Positions 1-5,623 of a DNA stretch of 8,053 nucleotides are shown in pieces. How positions within the stretch are numbered: the stretch's first letter is position 1; the number at the start of each line of letters is the position of its first letter. Where the stretch lies: positions 1 to 8,053 of the forward strand of contig CAJWVP010000126.1 in NCBI GenBank assembly GCA_913048145.1. The letters run 5' to 3'. The DNA comes from an uncultured Rhodospirillaceae bacterium. GTDB lineage: Bacteria > Pseudomonadota > Alphaproteobacteria > Rhodospirillales > Casp-alpha2. The position numbers and the translations under genes were made by a program. The notes below the pieces were generated by a model. The model saw only the letters and a program-made list of their open reading frames with translations, did not search any database and was not told where the DNA came from.

Positions 1-45
1 CACCAGAACGAACAATCCCAACGTGGTCAAAATGGCTCGAATCAT
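1..45 (-). CDS. 5' end of a membrane protein gene, probably penicillin-binding protein 1A (partial)
   Basis: Only the first 15 codons lie in the window, reading MIRAILTTLGLFVLV, a short basic start followed by a hydrophobic run as in a signal anchor. A purine-rich Shine-Dalgarno (GAGGG at 60-56) lies 10 nt before the ATG, which supports a real start. The identity is inferred from context: in many alphaproteobacteria the amiC-type amidase is followed on the same strand by mrcA/ponA, the bifunctional transglycosylase-transpeptidase with an N-terminal membrane anchor. The 15 residues fit that but do not prove it. It lies 135 nt downstream of the amidase stop on the same strand and may be co-transcribed with it. 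Confidence 0.55.
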   Translation of the reverse strand, partial: MIRAILTTLGLFVLV

Positions 46-180
46 AATTTCGATACCCTCTTCCAATACGCCGTGGCTAGTTTCCCAACACGTTACATTT
101 GCTTGCGATCAGGCCGAAGCAACTCATTAAAAAAGTAAATAACACCGAAATCTGTCGGGAATATGACGGATCAGGGAACC

Positions 181-1542
181 TCAACGCTGCGACGCTTGTT
201 CGACCCGTTGGAAGTATCTGTTCACGGCTTTTGCTACGCCCAGGGCAATTTTCTTACGATATGCGGGCGTCTTCAGGGCTCGCTCGTCGCGAACATTGGA
301 GAGAAAACCCACTTCCAATAAGACTGACGGCACGTCCGGAGCTTTCAAGACGGCAAATCCAGCGAACCGATGGGTGTTCCGCAGCAGTTTAATCCGCTGT
401 TTCAACTCACCGACTAAAATACTGGCGAAACGTGCCGATTGGTTCATTGCGTCCCGTTGCGCCAAATCGATCAAGATGTTGGTGACCTCCTGGGAATTCT
501 CGGAAAGGTCAATACCGGCGATCAGGTCCGCTTTGTTCTCTTTTTCGGCGAGAGCGGCAGCTTCCTTATCCGATGCGCGCTCCGATAAGGTATAAACGGA
601 CGCGCCGCGGATGTTCGGTTTCCTGATGGAATCCGCATGAACCGAAATGAACAGATCGGCGCCAGCTTCTCGCCCGATCTCGATGCGTTCGCGGAGCGGG
701 ATGAAAATATCGCGGTCGCGGGTCAATTTTACACGGTAGATCCCGAATTTCTTCAACGCTTCGCGGATCGCCCGCGACATGGAAAGCGCAATGTGCTTCT
801 CATAGGTACCCGTCGCGCCAATGGTCCCCGGATCGACACCGCCGTGTCCCGGATCAATGACCACTGTGTAGCGTGGGCGCTTGGGCCTAAAGTCGGGTTT
901 GCGCGGCGCCAATGGGAACCGGGCATCCTGTTGTGGCACGGCCTTCTTCACGTTTGCTCGTTTGGCGGCACGAATAGTCGGAGGTAATTGTCGAACACGT
1001 TTGGTTGGCGCTGATACAGATTGTGCCGGCATACGCACAAGGGCGTTTGATGACAACATGATGGGGCCGGTTTTCTTCGCCGCCAAAAACTTGGCTCGAC
1101 TGGTAGCTCTCAACTCAAGAACCAACCGATAACCGTTGGCGCCATTAGGGGCCAACATGAAGGCGTTGCGGATCCGCGCCGGTTGCAAGAGATCGAGAAC
1201 GACCCGGGAATTGCCGGGTTTGTAGAGACCATACCGCAGTTTATCGTATACGCCGCTGGCACTCGGCAACGGGCGGGGCGGCAGGCGCCAACCCACCTCG
1301 GGCAAATCGATAACCACGCGGTAGGGGGCAGCGAGCGCGAACACCCGGGCGTTCATGGCGTCGGTAAATTCAAACACAATCCGGGTTACGTCGCGCTGTG
1401 CGCCGATCCGGATGTCCGTCACCACCGGTGCCGCCAGAGCACCGTGGGATACGACGCATACAAAAACCGCCGTCAAATATGGGACAAGTGGACGCGAAAT
1501 ACTGTTCGCAACCACCATATATAGTGAACAAAACGCATTCAT
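181..1542 (-). CDS. amiC: N-acetylmuramoyl-L-alanine amidase, AmiC type (AMIN + Amidase_3)
   Basis: Periplasmic zinc amidase that cuts the amide bond between N-acetylmuramic acid and the stem peptide, used for septal peptidoglycan splitting. The 453-residue product has a signal peptide (hydrophobic core around 19-33, cleavage near SHGALA), an AMIN domain at about 40-148 (septal or peptidoglycan targeting), a basic Pro/Arg/Lys-rich linker at about 149-222, and an Amidase_3 domain at about 226-440. Zinc ligands are visible as His233 (DPGHGG), Glu248 (TYEKH) and His302 (SVHAD); the catalytic Glu410 is in LLEVGFLSN. Residues about 319-369 are the insert that in AmiB/AmiC homologues forms a regulatory helix relieved by LytM-factor activators. 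Start choice is uncertain: ATG 1542 sits exactly where a candidate promoter would start the mRNA, and ATG 1518 (445 residues) also leaves a good signal peptide. Neither has a Shine-Dalgarno. The frame stays open upstream to 1707, but those residues look unlike a signal peptide and cross the intergenic palindrome. Confidence 0.93.
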   Translation of the reverse strand: MNAFCSLYMVVANSISRPLVPYLTAVFVCVVSHGALAAPVVTDIRIGAQRDVTRIVFEFTDAMNARVFALAAPYRVVIDLPEVGWRLPPRPLPSASGVYDKLRYGLYKPGNSRVVLDLLQPARIRNAFMLAPNGANGYRLVLELRATSRAKFLAAKKTGPIMLSSNALVRMPAQSVSAPTKRVRQLPPTIRAAKRANVKKAVPQQDARFPLAPRKPDFRPKRPRYTVVIDPGHGGVDPGTIGATGTYEKHIALSMSRAIREALKKFGIYRVKLTRDRDIFIPLRERIEIGREAGADLFISVHADSIRKPNIRGASVYTLSERASDKEAAALAEKENKADLIAGIDLSENSQEVTNILIDLAQRDAMNQSARFASILVGELKQRIKLLRNTHRFAGFAVLKAPDVPSVLLEVGFLSNVRDERALKTPAYRKKIALGVAKAVNRYFQRVEQASQR

Positions 1543-1548
1543 CTTCGA

Positions 1549-1578
1549 AATATACGGTCCTCCGGACGCCCTTCGCAA
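1549..1578 (-). promoter_or_regulatory. Candidate sigma-70-type promoter for amiC
   Basis: On the minus strand TTGCGA (1578-1573, 4 of 6 to TTGACA) is followed after 18 nt by TATATT (1554-1549, 5 of 6 to TATAAT). The expected transcription start, 7 nt past the -10, is position 1542, the A of an in-frame ATG of the amidase. This would give a leaderless message, or a 24-nt leader if ATG 1518 is used. The prediction rests on consensus matching only. Confidence 0.4.
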
Positions 1579-1621
1579 ACGACAATTGTGTCGCGTTGGA
1601 CGCAAACCCACGACTTCAGCA

Positions 1622-1650
1622 TTGTCGAAACAAAATACTACCGTTATGTT
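1622..1650 (+). promoter_or_regulatory. rne: Candidate sigma-70-type promoter for rne
   Basis: TTGTCG (1622-1627) and TATGTT (1645-1650) are separated by 17 nt, each matching the sigma-70 consensus at 4 of 6 positions. Transcription would begin near 1657 and leave a leader of about 297 nt before the rne ATG. The -10 element falls inside the left arm of the inverted repeat at 1640-1677, so a protein bound to that repeat could block it. Moderate consensus match only. Confidence 0.33.
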
Positions 1651-1677
1651 AACAGCGAATCGACTTAACATAATGGT
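1640..1677. repeat. Inverted repeat, operator-like, upstream of rne
   Basis: TTATGTTAA (1644-1652) and TTAACATAA (1665-1673) are exact reverse complements separated by 12 nt. Outside them 1640-1642 (ACC) pairs with 1675-1677 (GGT), with a G/T mismatch (1643/1674) between, giving a 13-position arm with one wobble. The spacer contains GAATC, a GANTC site of the kind methylated by CcrM in many alphaproteobacteria. It overlaps the candidate rne -10 and start point. It may be a dimeric regulator site. If transcribed, it would form an AU-rich hairpin without a following U-tract. Confidence 0.7.
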
Positions 1678-1684
1678 TGGATCC

Positions 1685-1735
1685 GGGTCTAGCGCCGCTG
1701 ACGACATTCGTCCGGTCGAGTTTAAAAGCTAGCCC
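1685..1735 (+). promoter_or_regulatory. Possible stem-loop in the rne leader
   Basis: GGG-T-CTAGC (1685-1693) can pair with GCTAGCCC (1728-1735), making an 8-bp stem with one bulged T. Inside it GACGA (1700-1704) and TCGTC (1708-1712) form a 5-bp hairpin with a 3-nt CAT loop. If rne starts near 1657 this structure lies near the 5' end of its mRNA. Leader structures are a known site of RNase E self-cleavage in enterobacteria; that this is one is inference. Confidence 0.35.
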
Positions 1736-1938
1736 ATTCAGGCAGAAACTATGTCAGTCGAAGTTGAAGACACACACCTCACAGGTTTGTTTCACCATGC
1801 CGGACCGAGCAGCGCGGATCATGAAGACTATTAACGGATCGACTTTGTCGGCCGTGTGCCATGCCGCAGCCGCCACTGGCTTTCTGAAAACACGCGGCTT
1901 TCCTGAACAACTAACCATGTACTGCAGGCGGTCGCCTT

Positions 1939-1942
1939 GGAG
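1939..1942 (+). promoter_or_regulatory. Ribosome binding site deciding the rne start
   Basis: GGAG (within TTGGAG) lies 11 nt before ATG 1954 but only 2 nt before the in-frame TTG at 1945. This favours ATG 1954, which also gives the N-terminus MATKRMLIDA expected for RNase E. Confidence 0.65.
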
Positions 1943-1953
1943 CTTTGAATTTA

Positions 1954-4428
1954 ATGGCAACGAAGAGAATGCTCATCGACGCCTCACATCCGGAAGAAAC
2001 CCGGGTGCTGGTCGTCAACAAGAACAAGCTGGAAGATTTCGACGTCGAGGTTGAATCCCGACGTCCCCTTAAAGGAAACATCTATCTAGCCAAAGTAACC
2101 CGCGTCGAACCATCCCTTCAGGCGGCATTTGTCGATTTCGGTGGAAATCGCCACGGCTTCCTTGCGTTTAACGAAATTCATCCTGACTATTACCAGATTC
2201 CTGTCGCGGATCGCGAGGCGTTGATGGCAGAAGCTCGCGCAGAAGCGGAAGCAGCTCGGGCCGCCGAAGACGACGAGACCGAGCCCGAGGATGGTGAAGC
2301 TGTCGAAACCTTGGGCGGCGACGACAGCGAAGAGATTGAGGCGCGGCGACCAGCCAAGCTTCGACGCAATTACAAGATTCAAGAAGTCATCAAACGCCGG
2401 CAAATCTTGCTGATCCAGGTAGTGAAAGAGGAGCGCGGAACCAAGGGCGCGGCGTTGACGACTTTCCTGTCGTTGGCTGGACGGTACTGTGTCTTGATGC
2501 CGAATACGGATCGTGGCGGCGGAATCTCTCGAAAAATCGGCAGTGTGGCCGATCGCAAGCGCTTGAAGTCCGTCGTCAACGAACTGGGTATCGCCGAAGG
2601 CCTGGCTGTGATCGTCCGGACCGCCGGCGCGAAACGCTCAAAAGCGGAAATCCGACGCGATTACGATTATCTATTGCGGCTTTGGAATCAAGTGCGGGAT
2701 ATGACGCTGAATTCCATTGCGCCCTGTCTAGTGCATGAAGAGGGGAACCTCATCAAGCGGTCCATTCGCGACCTCTACACGAAGGAAATGGACGAGATTA
2801 TCGTCCATGGGGAAGAAGGCTACAGGATGGCCAAGGATTTCATGAAAATCCTGATTCCGAGCCACGCCAAAAAGGTCCAGAAGTACAAGGACGAAGGCGT
2901 GCCCATGACCAACGGCTACAACATCGACGAGCAGCTTTCGACCATTCATTCGCCGGAAGTCCACATGAAATCTGGCGCTTACATTGTTATCAACCCGACA
3001 GAAGCGCTGGTCTCCATCGACGTGAATTCAGGACGCTCAACGAAGGAACGCAACATCGAAGAGACGGCGCTTCGAACCAACATCGAAGCCGCCGAGGAGA
3101 TTGCCCGTCAGTTACGGTTGCGGGATTTGGCAGGACTGATCGTGATCGACTTCATCGACATGGAAGTCCACCGCAACCAAGGCAAAGTTGAACGGGCTCT
3201 CAAGGAAGCTATGCGGCCGGACCGCGCACGGATTCAGATCGGCCGCATCAGTCCCTTCGGTCTTTTGGAACTGTCACGTCAACGCCTGCGCCCTAGTCTC
3301 ATCGAGACGAGTTCGGAGCCCTGCCCCTACTGTCAAGGCACCGGCATTCGGCGTTCCACGGACACCACCGCGGTCGAGGTCATTCGCGCCGTCGAGGAAG
3401 AGGGCATGCGCAAGCCCGACGGCGAAATCACCGTATACGCGCCGACCAGCGTCGCCCTATTCGTTCTCAACAACAAACGCCAGTCTCTGGCCGATATCGA
3501 AGAAAAGTACGGCCTGACGGCGACGTTCGAGGGCGACGATACGTTGATCCCACCGGCGATCCGCATGGAAAGAGAGGACGAAGGCGACGTCACCAATAAG
3601 GCCAAGAAATCCGAAGCCCGCTCCAGTTATGGCAGTGAGGATTCGAGTGGCAAACGCCGGCGTCGGCGGCGCGGCCGGCGGCGGGGCCGACGCGATGAAG
3701 CGGACATAACCATGGGTGACGAGAATGAAGCCGCCGCGTCCGAAGAGCTAGTTGGCAACGAGGCCGATATTAACGTCGGCGACAGTGCCGACGAGCAGCA
3801 GGCCGCCGGCGAGTTCGACGAAAAGGAGTCCGGTCGCCGCCGCCGTCGCGGACGACGGGGCGGACGACGTCGCCACCGTCGTGGCGAAGACAACGCGGGA
3901 ACGGCAGATACCAAAGAAGAAGCCGCCGACGGGGATGAGGGATCCACTGAGCCTGCCTTGTTGAGCGCGTTGGAAACGCCCGAACCGCTGGTCGCGTCGG
4001 GAACCCCGGAGATCCCGGAAATTACCCTTCCGGATAAAGGTGAGGCAGAGGCGTCTTCCACCGATGAGGAAGAGCCCAAGGAACCGAAACGCCGGTCCAG
4101 CCGCAGCCGCAAGCGTAGCGACGACGAACGCTCTGACGATCAATCAATGAAAGGCGAAGACCGCGCTGAAGAGGATGCGGCGACCGAAGCGCCCAAGCCC
4201 CGGCGGCGCAAAGCCGCGGACGCGGAGGGCGTCGAAGAGGCCGCAGAAACAGAAAAGCCCAAGCGCCGACCTCGCACGAAGAAAACCAAAGTAGCGGCAT
4301 CTGAAACGACGGACGCGGATGCGGAATCGAATGACGCCGACAACACCAGTTCGACCGTAGTCATAAACGTCGGCGAAAAACCGGTTGAGAATGCGAACCC
4401 GCGGCGCGGGTGGTGGAGCCGAACGTAG
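1954..4428 (+). CDS. rne: Ribonuclease E
   Basis: Essential endoribonuclease that starts mRNA decay, processes stable RNA and scaffolds the degradosome; 824 residues. S1 domain begins near residue 36 and is split by an acidic, Ala/Glu-rich insert at about 88-135, a usual alphaproteobacterial trait. The 5'-monophosphate sensor has IVRTAG (Arg222, Thr223). The DNase I-like domain keeps the magnesium ligands Asp356 (SIDVNSG) and Asp399 (VIDFIDM), 43 residues apart as in E. coli D303/D346. The zinc link is CPYC (Cys457, Cys460). The small domain ends near 545. The rest is a low-complexity acidic tail with two arginine blocks (567-580, 628-643), weaker basic patches (about 711-721, 749-753, 769-779), and a C-terminus PRRGWWSRT. 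A GWW tail binds PNPase in Caulobacter RNase E, so the same contact is expected here. The amidase diverges upstream; downstream it converges on the aminotransferase with 18 nt between stops. Confidence 0.98.
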   Translation: MATKRMLIDASHPEETRVLVVNKNKLEDFDVEVESRRPLKGNIYLAKVTRVEPSLQAAFVDFGGNRHGFLAFNEIHPDYYQIPVADREALMAEARAEAEAARAAEDDETEPEDGEAVETLGGDDSEEIEARRPAKLRRNYKIQEVIKRRQILLIQVVKEERGTKGAALTTFLSLAGRYCVLMPNTDRGGGISRKIGSVADRKRLKSVVNELGIAEGLAVIVRTAGAKRSKAEIRRDYDYLLRLWNQVRDMTLNSIAPCLVHEEGNLIKRSIRDLYTKEMDEIIVHGEEGYRMAKDFMKILIPSHAKKVQKYKDEGVPMTNGYNIDEQLSTIHSPEVHMKSGAYIVINPTEALVSIDVNSGRSTKERNIEETALRTNIEAAEEIARQLRLRDLAGLIVIDFIDMEVHRNQGKVERALKEAMRPDRARIQIGRISPFGLLELSRQRLRPSLIETSSEPCPYCQGTGIRRSTDTTAVEVIRAVEEEGMRKPDGEITVYAPTSVALFVLNNKRQSLADIEEKYGLTATFEGDDTLIPPAIRMEREDEGDVTNKAKKSEARSSYGSEDSSGKRRRRRRGRRRGRRDEADITMGDENEAAASEELVGNEADINVGDSADEQQAAGEFDEKESGRRRRRGRRGGRRRHRRGEDNAGTADTKEEAADGDEGSTEPALLSALETPEPLVASGTPEIPEITLPDKGEAEASSTDEEEPKEPKRRSSRSRKRSDDERSDDQSMKGEDRAEEDAATEAPKPRRRKAADAEGVEEAAETEKPKRRPRTKKTKVAASETTDADAESNDADNTSSTVVINVGEKPVENANPRRGWWSRT

Positions 4429-4434
4429 GTCGGC
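4398..4434 (+). terminator. Weak candidate terminator at the end of rne (two tandem hairpins)
   Basis: CCCGC-GGC-GCGGG (4398-4410) lies in the last codons of rne. GCCGA (4418-4422) and TCGGC (4430-4434) form a second 5-bp stem across the stop codon, followed by ACTCTTGTCC, which is only partly T-rich. The first hairpin may be a by-product of coding Pro-Arg-Arg-Gly. There is no clean U-tract, so this is a poor intrinsic terminator; factor-dependent termination or overlap with the opposing transcript is equally possible. Confidence 0.25.
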
Positions 4435-4446
4435 ACTCTTGTCCAG

Positions 4447-5607
4447 TTAGGCAAGCCAGTCGCGGAGCCGACTCGCCACCTGCTCCATGACGATCGTTTC
4501 TCCGGCAAAGGAAAAACGGACATACCGTTGCCCCCGGAACGGATCAAAATCCGTACCGGGCGTGGCCGCAATGCCGATTTCCCTCAACATCCGCCGGCAA
4601 AACACCGTGCTGTCATTGGTGAGATGCCCAACGTCAGCGTAAATATAAAAAGCGCCGTCGGACGATGCCAGGTCGTGCAGACCAGCCTTCGGCAACTCCT
4701 CAAGCAACAGGGCCCGATTCGCCGCATAACGGCGTATATTCTCTTCCAACTCATCGGCGCAGTCGAAAGCGGCCACACCGGCTACCTGCGACACCGTTGG
4801 TGGCGAGATAAACAAATTCTGCCCCAGGCACTCAACGGCGCGTAGCAGATCACTGGGAACGATCATCCATCCCAACCGCCAGCCGGTCATAGAAAAATAC
4901 TTTGAGAAGCTGTTGATGACGATGGCTTGATCGGATGTCGCAAGGGCCGTCCGCGCCGTCACGCCGAAGGTGATCCCGTGATAAATCTCATCGGACACCA
5001 AACGAATTCCTTCACGTTCACAGTACACCGCAAGCGCGTCTAGTTCCTCTGGCGTCAACATGGTTCCAGTCGGGTTCGAGGGGCTGGCGATAATCAACCC
5101 ATCAAGCGGCCGTTCACGTGACGCTTGCAGCGCCTCCAATACTGGGACCGTTAGCTGAAAATTGGATTTGGGACCGACGGGAATATCGACAACGCTGATG
5201 CCAAGTGCGGTCAGAATGTTCCTGTAGGCGGGATATCCAGGGCTCGCCAACGCGACGCTGTCGCCGGAGTCAAACGCGGCCAGAAACGAAAGGACGAACG
5301 CACCGGACGACCCAGTCGTGACGACAACGTTACCAGGGTCAACCTGGACGCCATACCAATCCCAATAGTGCCGGGCTATACGATTCCGAAGCTCGGGCAT
5401 TCCAAACGCATCCGTATATCCTAGGGTCTGTATTCCAACCGTGCGGCGCACGGCATCCACCACCCCCTGCGGCGCCCCTGTACCAGGTTGACCCACTTCC
5501 ATGTGCAGCACATGTTCGCCCGCCGCTTCCATGGCGTTGGCCTCACGCATGACGTCCATAACGATGAACGGCGGAACCTCGCCACGGGTCGAGACTTTTA
5601 GAACCAT
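4447..5607 (-). CDS. Class I/II PLP-dependent aminotransferase (AspC/Aat-like)
   Basis: Cytoplasmic fold-type I aminotransferase of the aspartate aminotransferase superfamily; it moves an amino group between an amino acid and a 2-oxo acid through pyridoxal phosphate. The 386-residue product is full length for the group. The Schiff-base lysine is Lys236 in SFSKYFSMTGWRLGW; Asn178 (SPSNPTG) and Asp206/Tyr209 (SDEIYHG) contact the cofactor, and Arg364 (RYVRFSF) is the expected substrate alpha-carboxylate arginine. The start at 5607 is set by a strong Shine-Dalgarno; the frame remains open to 5679 inside the upstream gene, but those codons have no ribosome site. It follows the GGT-like gene by 16 nt, so the two are very likely co-transcribed. 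Substrate cannot be deduced: aspartate, aromatic or branched-chain specificity are all possible in this family. Confidence 0.93.
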   Translation of the reverse strand: MVLKVSTRGEVPPFIVMDVMREANAMEAAGEHVLHMEVGQPGTGAPQGVVDAVRRTVGIQTLGYTDAFGMPELRNRIARHYWDWYGVQVDPGNVVVTTGSSGAFVLSFLAAFDSGDSVALASPGYPAYRNILTALGISVVDIPVGPKSNFQLTVPVLEALQASRERPLDGLIIASPSNPTGTMLTPEELDALAVYCEREGIRLVSDEIYHGITFGVTARTALATSDQAIVINSFSKYFSMTGWRLGWMIVPSDLLRAVECLGQNLFISPPTVSQVAGVAAFDCADELEENIRRYAANRALLLEELPKAGLHDLASSDGAFYIYADVGHLTNDSTVFCRRMLREIGIAATPGTDFDPFRGQRYVRFSFAGETIVMEQVASRLRDWLA

Positions 5608-5616
5608 TTGATTTTT

Positions 5617-5621
5617 TCCTC
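5617..5621 (-). promoter_or_regulatory. Ribosome binding site of the aminotransferase gene
   Basis: GAGGA (5621-5617 on the minus strand) lies 9 nt before ATG 5607 and just after the TGA of the GGT-like gene (5626-5624). It fixes the start at 5607 rather than the in-frame ATG at 5679. Confidence 0.8.
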
Positions 5622-5623
5622 GA

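Larger units (their letters stand above)
1543..1953. other. Divergent amiC-rne intergenic region (411 nt)
   Basis: No credible protein gene is present here. Open frames crossing it (for example 1677-2054 on plus, 1754-1960 on minus) have no family resemblance and no ribosome site, and one runs out of frame into rne. The left half is comparatively AT-rich and carries the candidate promoters and the inverted repeat. The right half (about 1680-1953) would be an rne leader of nearly 300 nt, with a possible stem-loop at 1685-1735. It also has a direct repeat of GGCTTTC near 1878 and 1896, and a short AGGC/GCCT hairpin (1926-1937) just before the ribosome site. Long, structured rne leaders are known from enterobacteria, where RNase E cleaves its own leader. 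Whether this one works the same way is inference. Confidence 0.6.

Noticed and set aside
99..122. 6-bp inverted repeat TTGCTT / AAGCAA with 12-nt spacer between amiC and the PBP1A-like gene
   Set aside because: Short, AT-rich, no U-tract placed as a terminator; may be chance. The rest of 46-180 shows no clear promoter or gene.
1649..1668. CtrA-like pair of TTAA half-sites
   Set aside because: The half-sites are 12 nt apart rather than the usual 7 nt and are explained by the inverted repeat.
1543..1707. Upstream extension of the amidase frame to an ATG at 1707
   Set aside because: The extra 55 residues precede an evident signal peptide and cross the promoter and palindrome region.
1926..1937. 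Small hairpin AGGC-GGTC-GCCT beside the rne ribosome site
   Set aside because: Only 4 bp; too weak to claim translational control by itself.
1677..2054. Plus-strand open frame of 125 codons across the rne leader
   Set aside because: It overlaps rne out of frame, shows no family features and ends inside rne; composition looks non-coding.
3627..4571. Several long minus-strand open frames opposite the rne tail (for example 3627-4112, 3748-4143, 4140-4571)
   Set aside because: They are Ser/Arg/Pro or Leu/Arg low-complexity mirror images of the GC-rich, Arg/Glu-rich tail of rne, with no recognisable domain; typical shadow frames.
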